Shown in pieces: positions 44,172-54,924 of a stretch of 64,000 bases of DNA (its first letter is position 1; every line of letters begins with the position of its first letter). Location: assembly GCF_010119225.1 (NCBI RefSeq), contig NZ_WNKF01000001.1, forward strand, positions 1 through 64,000, written 5' to 3'. The translations under genes were made by a program, and so were the position numbers. The notes under the pieces were generated by a model. That model was given only the letters and a program-made list of their open reading frames with translations. It was not told the origin of the DNA and searched no databases. The stretch is from Cyclobacterium roseum. GTDB taxonomy: Bacteria; Bacteroidota; Bacteroidia; Cytophagales; Cyclobacteriaceae.

Positions 44172-46064
44172 ATGCCCATTACCTTCCTTTCGCTACCTTC
44201 CTTTCGTTATCTATTTATCACCCTTTTGTGTTTTTATGTTCCTTTTTTGACGGTTTTTGGCAAAAAAGAACCGTCAAGAAGGGCGGCTAAGCCAAACATC
44301 GTCTTTTTGATATCGGAGGACAATTCAAAACACTTCATGAAGCTTTTTGACCCAAACGGAGTGTCCGCACCGGCTATTGAAGAAATGGCAAACCACGGGC
44401 TGAGCTACGGGCACGCGTTTTCGAATTCGCCGGTATGTTCGGTGGCCCGAAGCACGCTTATCACGGGCACCCTGGCCACGAGAACGGGAATTCACCTTCA
44501 CCGGAAGATAAAGTCTGCTCCCATGCCCGATGGCTTGGAAATGTTTCCGGCCTATTTGCGAGAAGCGGGGTATTATACCACCAACAATGCTAAAAAGGAC
44601 TACAATGCCCAGGAGGGCGAAGGGGTTTGGGATCTGTCTTCCAAACTGGCTTCCTGGCAAAACAAGCCCCAGGCGGAAATGCCCTTTTTTCATCAGGAAA
44701 CCTTTACCGGATCTCACGAAAGTCGCTTGCATTTTGACAAGGAACGGATGAATAGCTACCTTCCTACGGACGATCCGGCTCAGGTTAAGCTATTTCCCCA
44801 TTTTCCAGATACACCCTTATTTCGTTATACCACGGCTTACCATCGAGATAAAATTCGGGAAATTGATGACTGGGTGGCCCAGAAAATCAAGGAGCTGGAG
44901 GAGGCAGGCATATTGGAAGATACCTTCGTTTTTTACTTTGGTGACCATGGAGGCGTTTTGCCAGGTAGTAAGGGGTATTTGTACGAAACAGGCCTCAGCG
45001 TACCCTTGGTGATTCGCATACCTGAAAACTGGAGCCATTTGGTTCCCTATCAAAAAGGAGATTCACCCGAAGCCTTCGTTAGTTTTATTGATTTTGCCCC
45101 CACCGTTCTTCGCCTGGCCGGAATAGAAATTCCGGAACCCATGGATGGGAAGCCTTTTCTGGGTGAGGGTTTGGCCCAGGACGAACTGGAATCCAGGGAC
45201 GAGGCTTACGGGCATGCGGACCGGTTTGATGAAAAGTACGAAATGGTTCGTTCCTTTCGCAAGGGCAAATGGAAATACATCCGCCATTACCAGCCCTGGT
45301 ATCCGGATGGCTTGCAAAATAATTACCGGTACAAAATGATGGCTTTCGCAGAATGGAGAACCTTACACGAACAGGGAAAACTGGACGAAATCGAAGGAGC
45401 TTTTTTTGAAGCCAAGCCGGTTGAAATGCTTTACGATCTGGAGCAGGATCCTTTTGAAACGAAAAATCTCGCCGTAGATCCTGCAAGAATATCAGTCCTG
45501 AACGAAATGAGAGAAGGCTTAAACCAATGGCTTTCCGCTCATAACGACCTGGGGTTCTTACCTGAAAACCTGCTTGTGAACGAGGCCATGGATAATCCGG
45601 TGGTTTATGGAAAGGCTTTTCATCCGGAGTTGGTAAAATTGATCCGTATTTCAGACTGGGCGACCCAACCATGGAGGGAAGTTCGGGAAAACATCTTCCA
45701 GACCCTGCAATCGGGTTCCTACCTGGAAAGGTACTGGGCCTATATGGTGGCCGCAACTTTTGGAAAAAGCATTGCCTCGTCGTACGGGTCATTCCCGGAT
45801 TGGAGGGAAGAGGAGCAAGCCATGGTGCAGTTACGGGCGATCGAGTTGATGGGAATCCTTGAAATAGACAATCCTTTTCCGGCCCTGTTTTCCTGGATAC
45901 AGGGTACGCGGGATCCGGTAGAAGCATTGATCGGCCTGAATACACTGGTGTATTTCCTTGATCACAGCCGGTTTAGGCCACAGTCTGATCCGGGTGATCT
46001 GGTCGTTAGGGCTTCCAATCCGGAGGTGGAGCGAAGACTCGCTTACCTCAAAGGCACCTGGTAA
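44172..46064 (+). CDS. Secreted sulfatase with non-canonical CSVAR signature
   Basis: 630 residues from ATG 44172 (an in-frame TTG at 44157 would overlap the previous gene). Signal-anchor-like segment LFITLLCFYVPFLTVFG ends near residue 30. The fold begins NIVFLISEDNSKHFMKLFDP with an E-D-N pair in place of the usual D-D, and the formylglycine site reads SPVCSVARSTLITG (Cys 89), with Val where Pro is normal. VFYFGDHGGVLPGSKG holds the distal ligands. The C-terminal 180 residues are a helical extension (HEAT-like). By general pattern it resembles N-sulfoglucosamine-sulfohydrolase-like sulfatases. Whether the non-Pro site is oxidised to formylglycine cannot be told from the sequence. Confidence 0.85.
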   Translation: MPITFLSLPSFRYLFITLLCFYVPFLTVFGKKEPSRRAAKPNIVFLISEDNSKHFMKLFDPNGVSAPAIEEMANHGLSYGHAFSNSPVCSVARSTLITGTLATRTGIHLHRKIKSAPMPDGLEMFPAYLREAGYYTTNNAKKDYNAQEGEGVWDLSSKLASWQNKPQAEMPFFHQETFTGSHESRLHFDKERMNSYLPTDDPAQVKLFPHFPDTPLFRYTTAYHRDKIREIDDWVAQKIKELEEAGILEDTFVFYFGDHGGVLPGSKGYLYETGLSVPLVIRIPENWSHLVPYQKGDSPEAFVSFIDFAPTVLRLAGIEIPEPMDGKPFLGEGLAQDELESRDEAYGHADRFDEKYEMVRSFRKGKWKYIRHYQPWYPDGLQNNYRYKMMAFAEWRTLHEQGKLDEIEGAFFEAKPVEMLYDLEQDPFETKNLAVDPARISVLNEMREGLNQWLSAHNDLGFLPENLLVNEAMDNPVVYGKAFHPELVKLIRISDWATQPWREVRENIFQTLQSGSYLERYWAYMVAATFGKSIASSYGSFPDWREEEQAMVQLRAIELMGILEIDNPFPALFSWIQGTRDPVEALIGLNTLVYFLDHSRFRPQSDPGDLVVRASNPEVERRLAYLKGTW

Positions 46065-46172
46065 AACGGCTGATTTATGGAAAGAAAGGTGCGTTCATCA
46101 AAAATTGATACGATCCATAGGGCTTTTTGGCTAACTTCATTAAATTGAAACCGATAAACAAATACAACTCAC

Positions 46173-47306
<1,134 letters not shown>

Positions 47307-47315
47307 ACGAGACGT

Positions 47316-48905
47316 ATGGCTGCCCAAAATAACCTATTATTATTGTATGTTTTCGGTTGCTGTTTCCTATTTTCTTGTCAGGAAAAAGTAGCAGAAAGCT
47401 CCCGAAGACCCAATATCCTGTTTGCCATAGCAGATGATTTGTCCTATCCGCATATGGGAGTCTACGGTATTGACTGGATTCAGACACCGGCTTTTGACCG
47501 GGTGGCTAGGGAAGGCTTGCTGTTTTCCCGGGCTTACACTCCGAATGCAAAATGCTCTCCTTCGCGATCCATTATTCTTACCGGAAGGAACTCCTGGCAG
47601 CTGGAAGAAGCCGCCAATCACGTTCCGTTTTTTCCGGAAAATTTTGCCTCCCATGTAGAAATCCTGGGAGAAAATGGCTATTTCACCGGTTTTACCGGAA
47701 AGGGTTGGGCACCCGGAAATCCCGGTCAGCGGAACGGAAAACCCAGAATGCTTACCGGGCCCCGGTACAGTGATATCCAATTGGATCCTCCCACAGAGCA
47801 GATAAGCAAGGTAGATTACGCAGCCAATTTCAGCCAGTTTCTGGATGAAAAACCGGAAGAGACTCCCTTTTATTTTTGGTATGGTGCTACCGAACCCCAT
47901 AGAGCCTATGCCTATGGTTCCGGGGCGGAACTCGCTGGTAAATCCATTGAGAGTATTGACCATGTTCCGGCGTTCTGGCCAGATAATGATTCGGTAAGAA
48001 ACGATTTGCTGGATTATGCCTATGAGGTCGAATATTTTGACCAACACCTGATGGTCATGCTTCAGGAACTGGAAAAACGGGGCGAATTGGAGAATACGGT
48101 AGTCGTTGTAACCTCGGACAATGGCATGCCATTTCCGCGCGTCAAAGGGCAGGCCTACGAGTATTCTAACCATCTGCCCCTGGCAATAATGTGGGGCACG
48201 AACATCCAAAATCCCGGGAGGGTCATCGATGATTTTGTCAATTTCACCGATTTTGCTCCTACATTTCTGGAATTGGCAAAAATAGATGCGGACGGTTCCG
48301 GTATGGCCCCCATGACTGGAAAAAGTTTAGTACCGATATTTCTAACCGATCAAGCGGGCAAAACAGATCCTACACGGAATGCCGTATTAATAGGAAAAGA
48401 GCGTCACGATATCGGGAGGCCAAATGATCAGGGCTATCCGATTCGGGGTATTGTTACGGAGGATTTTACCTACATTCACAACTTTGAAACAGATCGCTGG
48501 CCGGCGGGAAATCCGGAAACCGGTTACCTTAATACCGATGGAAGCCCAACCAAGACGGTTATTTTAAATCAGCGAAGGGTAGACGGTAATACTCATTTCT
48601 GGAATCTTTCCTTTGGCAAGCGGCCTCAGGAAGAGCTTTATGACAGGCAAAAAGACCCGGAAGGACTGAATAATCTGGCCCTGCATCCCGAATACCAGGC
48701 CATTAAAGAAAACCTAAAGGAAGCGTTATTCCAGCAGTTGGAAGCACAGGAAGATCCACGAATGTTCGGGAATGGAGACGTTTTTGATTCCTATGAGTAT
48801 GCTCAGGAGAGCCAACGGGATTTTTACACGCGTTTTATGGAGGGGGAATCCTTTAATACCGGATGGGTGAACGATACGGATTATGAAACTGATTTTAAGG
48901 AATGA
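47316..48905 (+). CDS. Lipoprotein sulfatase
   Basis: 529 residues. Signal with lipobox LLFSC-like (FLFSC, Cys 21). Fold motifs: [20 protein letters not shown] with D-D metal ligands, formylglycine Cys 80 in [23 protein letters not shown] in place of the common GKWH, and [17 protein letters not shown] for the distal site. The C-terminal region ([20 protein letters not shown]) is standard for S1 sulfatases. It starts nine bases after the FGE stop and its stop overlaps the next sulfatase start by four bases (ATGA), so all belong to one operon. The substrate is unknown. Confidence 0.92.
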   Translation: MAAQNNLLLLYVFGCCFLFSCQEKVAESSRRPNILFAIADDLSYPHMGVYGIDWIQTPAFDRVAREGLLFSRAYTPNAKCSPSRSIILTGRNSWQLEEAANHVPFFPENFASHVEILGENGYFTGFTGKGWAPGNPGQRNGKPRMLTGPRYSDIQLDPPTEQISKVDYAANFSQFLDEKPEETPFYFWYGATEPHRAYAYGSGAELAGKSIESIDHVPAFWPDNDSVRNDLLDYAYEVEYFDQHLMVMLQELEKRGELENTVVVVTSDNGMPFPRVKGQAYEYSNHLPLAIMWGTNIQNPGRVIDDFVNFTDFAPTFLELAKIDADGSGMAPMTGKSLVPIFLTDQAGKTDPTRNAVLIGKERHDIGRPNDQGYPIRGIVTEDFTYIHNFETDRWPAGNPETGYLNTDGSPTKTVILNQRRVDGNTHFWNLSFGKRPQEELYDRQKDPEGLNNLALHPEYQAIKENLKEALFQQLEAQEDPRMFGNGDVFDSYEYAQESQRDFYTRFMEGESFNTGWVNDTDYETDFKE

Positions 48906-50356
48906 AAAGAAGATGGCGTTTTTGGTTTGTCCTCAGTGTCTTATTGCTGACAGGAATTAGCCCGGGTTGGGCTCAGGATACCCGGCCCAATATCGTCATG
49001 ATTATCGCAGATGATATTGGATATGAGGATATTGGGGTTTACGGGAATACCCAGGTAAAGACCCCAATCATTGATCGTTTTGCTGCGGAAGGACTCCGTT
49101 TTACCAATTTCTATCTAACTACCAGTTCCTGCAGTCCCAGCCGGTGCAGCATGATCTCCGGACGCTACCCACACAATACCGGGGCGGCGGAATTACATAC
49201 TACACTTCCGGAGTCCATCACTATTTTTCCGGAGTTGTTAAAGGAGGCCGGGTATTTTACCGGACAGGCAGGAAAATGGCACATGGGCCCCGCTCCACGA
49301 AGGGGGTTTGATGTGATTTACGATAAAGGCCCCACGATGGGTGATGGGGGAGAGGATAGCTGGGTTCCCCTACTGGAAGAGCGACCCAAAGACAAGCCTT
49401 TTTTCCTCTGGCTGGCCTCTCTGGATGCCCATAGACCCTGGGGTACTAATTCTTTTTCAGGAACCCATACGCCGGAGTCGGTACAGGTGCCTCCTTTTCT
49501 CGCAGATGAAATGCCCACCAAAACAGATCTGGCACGCTACTACGACGAAATTTCCCGATTTGATTTCTTTATCGGAGAGGTAGAAGCTGAATTGGACCGG
49601 CAAGGGGTGTTGGAAAACACCATCATCCTGGTCTTATCGGATAACGGCAGGCCCTTCCCCAGAAGTAAAACGCGCTTAATTGATTCTGGGATCAAGTCTC
49701 CGCTGATCGTAAAATGGCCCGAGGGAATTTCCAAAGCAGGAAGCATTTCGGAAAGCATGCTGAGCAGCATCGATCTGGCACCTACTTTTCTGGAACTTGC
49801 CGGATTGATCCCTCCTGATTCCTTTCAGGGGAAAAGTTTCAGGGCGGTGTTAGAAAATCCGGGCCTGCCCTTTCGCAAATTTGTATTCGCCGAACACAAT
49901 TGGCACGACCACGAGGCCCATGCCCGAATGGTACGGACTAAAAATTACCTGTACATTAAAAACAACCGGCCCGGATTCAGCAATCCGGGACCTGCCGATT
50001 CGAATGCCTCAGAGGCCTTTGCGGATTTAAAACGGGTGCGAGACGAGGGGAGTCTCAATCCGGCACAGGCAGACGTATTTGCGGCACCAAGGCCCGCAGA
50101 AGAGTTTTATCTGGTTGAGGAGGATGAATACCAGATTCTGAACAGAGCCACCTTAGGGGACGGCACAGGGATGCTGGATTACCTGCGGGCAATACTGGAG
50201 AAATGGAGTGAAGAAACCGATGATACGGTTCCGAGTGATTTGACGGAGGATTGGTACGATAAGGAAACTGGAAAAGCCCTGGACATAGAAAGGACCCGTG
50301 GGCAAATGCCGGGAGGACCGGATGCATTGACAACTACGAATAAAGGACCCTTTTAA
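48902..50356 (+). CDS. Secreted sulfatase
   Basis: 484 residues, signal peptide to about residue 25 (PGWAQD). The sulfatase core is [20 protein letters not shown], formylglycine Cys 77 in [23 protein letters not shown], and [17 protein letters not shown]. The end of the protein contains a linker-like segment ([20 protein letters not shown]). It overlaps the preceding lipoprotein sulfatase (ATGA) and its stop shares one base with the start of the cytochrome/propeller gene (TAATG), so it is translationally coupled to both neighbours. This tight coupling suggests the products act on one pathway. Confidence 0.92.
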   Translation: MKRRWRFWFVLSVLLLTGISPGWAQDTRPNIVMIIADDIGYEDIGVYGNTQVKTPIIDRFAAEGLRFTNFYLTTSSCSPSRCSMISGRYPHNTGAAELHTTLPESITIFPELLKEAGYFTGQAGKWHMGPAPRRGFDVIYDKGPTMGDGGEDSWVPLLEERPKDKPFFLWLASLDAHRPWGTNSFSGTHTPESVQVPPFLADEMPTKTDLARYYDEISRFDFFIGEVEAELDRQGVLENTIILVLSDNGRPFPRSKTRLIDSGIKSPLIVKWPEGISKAGSISESMLSSIDLAPTFLELAGLIPPDSFQGKSFRAVLENPGLPFRKFVFAEHNWHDHEAHARMVRTKNYLYIKNNRPGFSNPGPADSNASEAFADLKRVRDEGSLNPAQADVFAAPRPAEEFYLVEEDEYQILNRATLGDGTGMLDYLRAILEKWSEETDDTVPSDLTEDWYDKETGKALDIERTRGQMPGGPDALTTTNKGPF

Positions 50357-52734
50357 TGGATACCCCAAGGATGGCGATAACGGATTTTGTCAAACGCGTC
50401 AAAGGAGTGCTTTTCGGCATGGCCGCAGTTTTGATAATGGGTATTTCCTGTAACTCCGAACCGGAAGATATTCCCTCCCGACCGATGGATCCCTGGGCAT
50501 TTCGCTCCGTATTGGATAAACACCCTCGAATGTTGACGCTGGCCCTGGATACGGCCTGTTTTGCCGCGTATGATTTGGGCAAAGGACAGCTCTACAAGGT
50601 GTGGAAGGGGGGAGTCCTTCGGGAAGGAACGGTTTTCACCAATAAGAAAAATATTCAACCCAGCTCCTGGGGGACATCGTATTATGGAGAGGATTCCCTG
50701 CCTAATCGCTGGTCGGTGTCCAAAAATGGAGAAAAACTTCCCTTCGAAATGCAGTACAAAGGCTACGTTTTGGAGGATAATCGCATCACCATTAGGTTTG
50801 AACTGGTTTTGGAAGACGGAACACGGATTAAGATTAACGAGCGTCCGGAATTTGTCCGGAATGTACAGGATCAACCGGGTTTCGAACGTTCCTTTGCTGG
50901 GTCTGACATTCCAGCGGGATTGGAAGTTTCCCTGCGGTCGGCAAATGATAACGTGCAGGTGACACTTTCCGGAGATCTTTTGGCTGCTGACTATTTTCAG
51001 CAACTTCCGGAGCAATCTCCGCCTGCCATTGGGGATAGTTACGATCACCTGGGCATTTTGTGGATGGAAAATAGCGACTGCTACACCTGCCATGAAGAAA
51101 AGAACGCTACCGTTGGCCCTTCGTTTGAGCAAATTGCCACTCGGTACCCGAAAAATCGGGAGAGCTACTCTTTGTTGACTGGCAAAATAAAAGAGGGGGG
51201 AAACGGAGTATGGGGAGATACGCCCATGAACCCGCATCCGGATTTGTCTACGGCCGAGATCAAAACCATGCTGGATTATATTTTTACCCACAAACCGAAG
51301 GAGTCGACCCTTACCAGGGAAAGTCAGGCAAATGTAAAGAAGCCAGCTACCGAAATTGAAACAGAATCTCCATCTCCGAAGCCCGGCCATGGTGCAGCAT
51401 TGGAAGGAGTGCATCCGAGTTACGATCTGACGACCTTACATACTGAATCTTTTCAGCCAAGGGTCGGCGGGCTGGATTTTTTGCCAGACGGTAGGCTATT
51501 GGTCAGTACCTGGGATTCCATAGGAGGCCTGTATTTGGTTGATAATATCCTGGAAGGGGACAGGGATCCGGTATCGGTAAAGCGCATTGCAGCTGGACTG
51601 GCAGAACCCTTGGGTTTGGAAGTGGTGGATGGAGAAATATTTGTGTTACAAAAACATGAGTTGACCCAGTTAATCGATCACGACGGTGATGATGTGATCG
51701 ATGAGTACCGGGTAGTCTGTGACGAATGGGGAGTACGGGATGATTTCCATGAGTTTGCCTTTGGCCTGGTTTATAAAGAAGATCACTTTTACATCACCTT
51801 GTCCATGGCCATGCGGCTGATGGCTAACGAGCGGCAGCTCCCGGACCGCGGCAGAACCCTGAAGATCGATCGGGACGGTCATTACGAATGGGTTGATTAT
51901 GGATTGCGAACCCCCAATGGAATCGGTGTGGGTATGGATGAGGAGTTATTTGTGACCGATAATCAAGGGCAGTGGCTACCGGCAAACAAACTGATTCATG
52001 TTCAAAAGGGAGCGTATAATGGCATGGCCTGGGGGCTTTCGGCGGAACAAGAGTTGGACCCTCCTGCCATGGTTCCACCTGCCATTTGGCTTCCGGACAA
52101 AGAAATCGGAAACTCTCCTTCTGAGCCTATTCTGATGAAAGACGGGCCCTATCAGGGGCAGCTATTACATGGAGATGTAACCAATGGGGGAATCAAGCGG
52201 GATTTTTTGGAAAAGGTAAACGGTGCCTACCAAGGTGCCGTATTCCGGTTTTCTCAGGGCTTTACAGCAGGGGTCAATCGACTGGTTTGGGGACCGGATG
52301 GTGCCTTATACGTGGGAGAAGTCGGAATGGTAGGTGGCTGGAGCTGGAAAGGAAACCAATATGGCCTGGAAAAAATAATGTACAACGGCGATAGCACCTT
52401 TGAAATGCTGGCCATACGTGCAAAACCGGATGGGTTTGAAATAGAATTCACCGAGCCAATAGCAGCAGAGGTACTGGATCCGGCCTTGCTGGAAATTCAG
52501 CAGTGGCGGTACGAGCCCACGGCTTCCTACGGTGGTCCCAAGTTGGATCTAACGCAGCTAATTCCCGAATCCATGCAACTATCCGGAGATGGGAAAAGGC
52601 TTCTAGTAACCATCCCGGGATTGCTTGAAAAGCACGTTATTTATTTTAAATTATCCGAGGATTTGAAAAGTCAAACGGGTAGTTCGCTGTGGTCTTCAGA
52701 GGCCTGGTATACGCTTAATAACATTCCAAACTAA
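50356..52734 (+). CDS. Lipoprotein cytochrome c / beta-propeller protein
   Basis: 792 residues with a lipobox (GISC, Cys 32). After an N-terminal beta-rich domain of about 200 residues, a mono-haem cytochrome c motif appears: CYTCH (Cys 242, Cys 245, His 246) followed by NATVGPSFEQIATRYP and a candidate Met ligand in TPMNPHP; it ends near 315. Residues 345-640 form a propeller of NHL/PQQ-dehydrogenase-like character (GGLDFLPDGRLLVSTWDSIG, LEVVDGEIFVLQKHELTQLI, NRLVWGPDGALYVGEVGMVG). This organisation is known as putative membrane-bound dehydrogenase or haem-binding propeller in Planctomycetes and Bacteroidota. It probably passes electrons from an oxidised sugar or aldehyde; the substrate is unknown. 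The start overlaps the sulfatase stop by one base. Confidence 0.8.
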   Translation: MDTPRMAITDFVKRVKGVLFGMAAVLIMGISCNSEPEDIPSRPMDPWAFRSVLDKHPRMLTLALDTACFAAYDLGKGQLYKVWKGGVLREGTVFTNKKNIQPSSWGTSYYGEDSLPNRWSVSKNGEKLPFEMQYKGYVLEDNRITIRFELVLEDGTRIKINERPEFVRNVQDQPGFERSFAGSDIPAGLEVSLRSANDNVQVTLSGDLLAADYFQQLPEQSPPAIGDSYDHLGILWMENSDCYTCHEEKNATVGPSFEQIATRYPKNRESYSLLTGKIKEGGNGVWGDTPMNPHPDLSTAEIKTMLDYIFTHKPKESTLTRESQANVKKPATEIETESPSPKPGHGAALEGVHPSYDLTTLHTESFQPRVGGLDFLPDGRLLVSTWDSIGGLYLVDNILEGDRDPVSVKRIAAGLAEPLGLEVVDGEIFVLQKHELTQLIDHDGDDVIDEYRVVCDEWGVRDDFHEFAFGLVYKEDHFYITLSMAMRLMANERQLPDRGRTLKIDRDGHYEWVDYGLRTPNGIGVGMDEELFVTDNQGQWLPANKLIHVQKGAYNGMAWGLSAEQELDPPAMVPPAIWLPDKEIGNSPSEPILMKDGPYQGQLLHGDVTNGGIKRDFLEKVNGAYQGAVFRFSQGFTAGVNRLVWGPDGALYVGEVGMVGGWSWKGNQYGLEKIMYNGDSTFEMLAIRAKPDGFEIEFTEPIAAEVLDPALLEIQQWRYEPTASYGGPKLDLTQLIPESMQLSGDGKRLLVTIPGLLEKHVIYFKLSEDLKSQTGSSLWSSEAWYTLNNIPN

Positions 52735-52743
52735 ACCGGTACC

Positions 52744-54159
52744 ATGAAAAATAATACTAAAAAAGAGTGGAGTCGCAGGACTTTTTTACAACGGTCAGGG
52801 ACTGTCATGGCCCTGGGAAGCATGGCTGGACTTCCCCATTCCGGGTTTGCCGGTGCATCAATCGAACCAAACATGAATAAAAAAATCAAAATCACCCATA
52901 CCGATTCAAATTTTGAAAGGGAACCCCTATTTCCGTATCGGTTTAAGGGAAGTGCCATTACGGAAGCCTGGCAAACGGTGGCCTTGATGAAAGCCGAAAG
53001 TGGCAGGCATAAAATTGGTATCGGCACCCAGGGGACTTTATGGTCCGATAAGGCGGTGTTTCAAGCCCATTCCACTACAGCAGGTAATGCCCTGATGTAT
53101 GCCATGACAGAGAGAGCCTTGCAAATCATCAAAGGTACCCACTTTGTCGATCCGGTAACCTTGTTGGAAGATATTTTGCCGGAAGTTTATGCCTATGGCG
53201 TAAAAATTACCGGAAACCCGGATCTTAAAAAGACCTTTGCCTTAAATGCCCTGGTACCCGTAGACAATGCAGCCTGGTTGTTATTCGGAGAGGAGAATGG
53301 CTTGCAGACCTTTGATGAGATGATCCCGGAGGCCTACCGTCCGGGACTGTCTCATAAGCACGATAAAGTGGCCAGTATTCCTTCGTTCAGTGTGGGTGCA
53401 TCGATTAATGACATAAAGGATGCCGCGGACAAAGGTCATTTCATTATGAAATTGAAAACGGGCTCTCCGGGTACCCAGAGGGAAATGCTGGAAAAGGACA
53501 TAGAATTTTTGACGGCAGTTCACAAGACCCTGGGAAATCGGGAGACTTCCTATACCAAAAATGGGAAAATCCCGTACTATTTTGATGTGAACGAGCGGTA
53601 TGAGAAAAAGGAAACCCTGGAGCGGTTTCTGGACCATGCCAAAAAAATCGGAGCCTTCGATCAGATTGCGGTCATTGAGGAACCGTTTGGTGAAGCCAAT
53701 GAAACCTTTGTCGGGGACCTGGGGGTCCGCATTGCAGCTGATGAGAGTGCTCACACGGTAGAGGATGCATTGACTCGGATAGAGCAGGGATACGGTGCAA
53801 TAGCCGTGAAGGCCATTGCTAAAACCATGAGCATGACCATGAAGATAGCGCAGGCGGCTTACGAACGAAACGTGCCCTGTTTTTGTGCAGACTTAACGGT
53901 GAATCCCATTTTGGTGGACTGGAATAAAAACGTGGCTGCGCGGTTAGCTCCGTTTCCGGATATGAATATTGGATTGCAGGAAACGAACGGGCACCAGTAT
54001 TACAAAAACTGGGATAAAATGCTTAGTTACCACCCCATGTCTGAGGCAGCCTGGGTCCATACCCGGGAGGGGGTTTATCCCACCGGTGAGGAATTTTATC
54101 AAAAAAGTGGCGGTATTCTCGCCAATAGCCCTCATTATGAAAGTTTCGTTGAAAGCTAA
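52744..54159 (+). CDS. Tat-exported enolase-superfamily protein
   Basis: 471 residues. A twin-arginine signal SRRTFLQRSG lies at residues 10-19, unusual because this superfamily is normally cytoplasmic. The capping domain covers 60-190; the barrel has the K-x-K pair in FIMKLKTG (K236, K238), metal ligands in YYFDVNERY (D281), AVIEEPFGE (E312 or E313) and RIAADESAH (D333), and AVKAIAKT with the opposite lysine (K356 or K360). The chemistry is therefore probably dehydration or epimerisation of an acid sugar or an amide, using abstraction of an alpha proton. It follows the cytochrome/propeller gene by nine bases, ending the sulfatase operon. Substrate unknown; a sugar acid from polysaccharide breakdown is the natural guess. 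Confidence 0.82.
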   Translation: MKNNTKKEWSRRTFLQRSGTVMALGSMAGLPHSGFAGASIEPNMNKKIKITHTDSNFEREPLFPYRFKGSAITEAWQTVALMKAESGRHKIGIGTQGTLWSDKAVFQAHSTTAGNALMYAMTERALQIIKGTHFVDPVTLLEDILPEVYAYGVKITGNPDLKKTFALNALVPVDNAAWLLFGEENGLQTFDEMIPEAYRPGLSHKHDKVASIPSFSVGASINDIKDAADKGHFIMKLKTGSPGTQREMLEKDIEFLTAVHKTLGNRETSYTKNGKIPYYFDVNERYEKKETLERFLDHAKKIGAFDQIAVIEEPFGEANETFVGDLGVRIAADESAHTVEDALTRIEQGYGAIAVKAIAKTMSMTMKIAQAAYERNVPCFCADLTVNPILVDWNKNVAARLAPFPDMNIGLQETNGHQYYKNWDKMLSYHPMSEAAWVHTREGVYPTGEEFYQKSGGILANSPHYESFVES

Positions 54160-54465
54160 TCGACAAGACAACAGCTCTGGTCAATGGTAACCTATCGTTA
54201 ATAAGTTATTAATGGAACGACTTTTAATTTATTTATAACCGAACCTATATTTTTTAGTACAATATTCGAAATCCGGAAAATTTTACGAAAAAAACCAATC
54301 AATATTTTTTAATTTCTTTCACTTAGTTTACATTTGAAAAAATGTATTTTATATATACAAATATGCATGTTAAAAAAATACCATTTTTCAAGTCTGTTTG
54401 TTTCAATCCCGATTGGACTTGATTGTTTTTTTTGGATTTAAATTGACAACATTAATTGGTATCAG
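54160..54465. other. AT-rich gene-free stretch
   Basis: 306 bases between the enolase-type gene and the response regulator. It is AT-rich with long A/T runs and no gene, repeat or hairpin that I can support. It presumably holds the 3' end of the upstream transcript and the promoter of the response regulator. Confidence 0.4.
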
Positions 54466-54846
54466 GTGAAAATATTATTGGTAGACGATGACCCTATCGT
54501 CATATTATTACAAAAAAAGCTGATGGAAAAAGCAGGGATTACCCATCAGGTTGATTCATTTAATAATGGGGAGGACGCGCTGCAGTTTTTAGCTAAAAAT
54601 GGTTCCCCTGAAGAACCGCATTTGATGTTTCTGGATATAAATATGCCAGGTTTATCCGGCTGGGATGTGCTGGATACTCTCAGTGAAATGAATGTTCCCA
54701 AAGACCTGAAAGTGATTATCATTACCTCGTCCATAGAAGCGGCTGATAAGAAGCATGCAGAGAGTTACCCGAGAATTGTAGATTTCTGGGTAAAGCCCTT
54801 TAGTATTCAGGATTTTATTCAACTAAAAGAAAAATTTAACCTTTGA
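54466..54846 (+). CDS. Single-domain response regulator (receiver)
   Basis: 126 residues starting at GTG 54466. It consists only of a CheY-like receiver: acidic pocket D7-D9 in VDDDP, phosphoacceptor D57 in FLDINMPG, Thr87-Ser88 in IIITSS and Lys110 in KPF. There is no output domain, so it acts through protein contact with a histidine kinase or another partner. No kinase is adjacent. It lies upstream of the BNR_4 gene by 78 bases and may be separate from it. Stand-alone receivers of this kind are common in Cytophagales. Confidence 0.9.
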   Translation: MKILLVDDDPIVILLQKKLMEKAGITHQVDSFNNGEDALQFLAKNGSPEEPHLMFLDINMPGLSGWDVLDTLSEMNVPKDLKVIIITSSIEAADKKHAESYPRIVDFWVKPFSIQDFIQLKEKFNL

Positions 54847-54924
54847 CCCCTTAATTGTTCGGGTTTTGATTTATTTAAAGCGCGAATATTTCCCTATTAT
54901 TGTTGTTTCATCAGAGTAATACGT

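Noticed and set aside
45085-45945. Long minus-strand frame over the 44172 sulfatase
   Set aside because: Proline/arginine-rich translation typical of a shadow frame; the plus strand carries a complete sulfatase.
50353-51414. Long minus-strand frame opposite the cytochrome/propeller gene
   Set aside because: No recognisable domain, antisense to a gene with a haem motif and lipobox.
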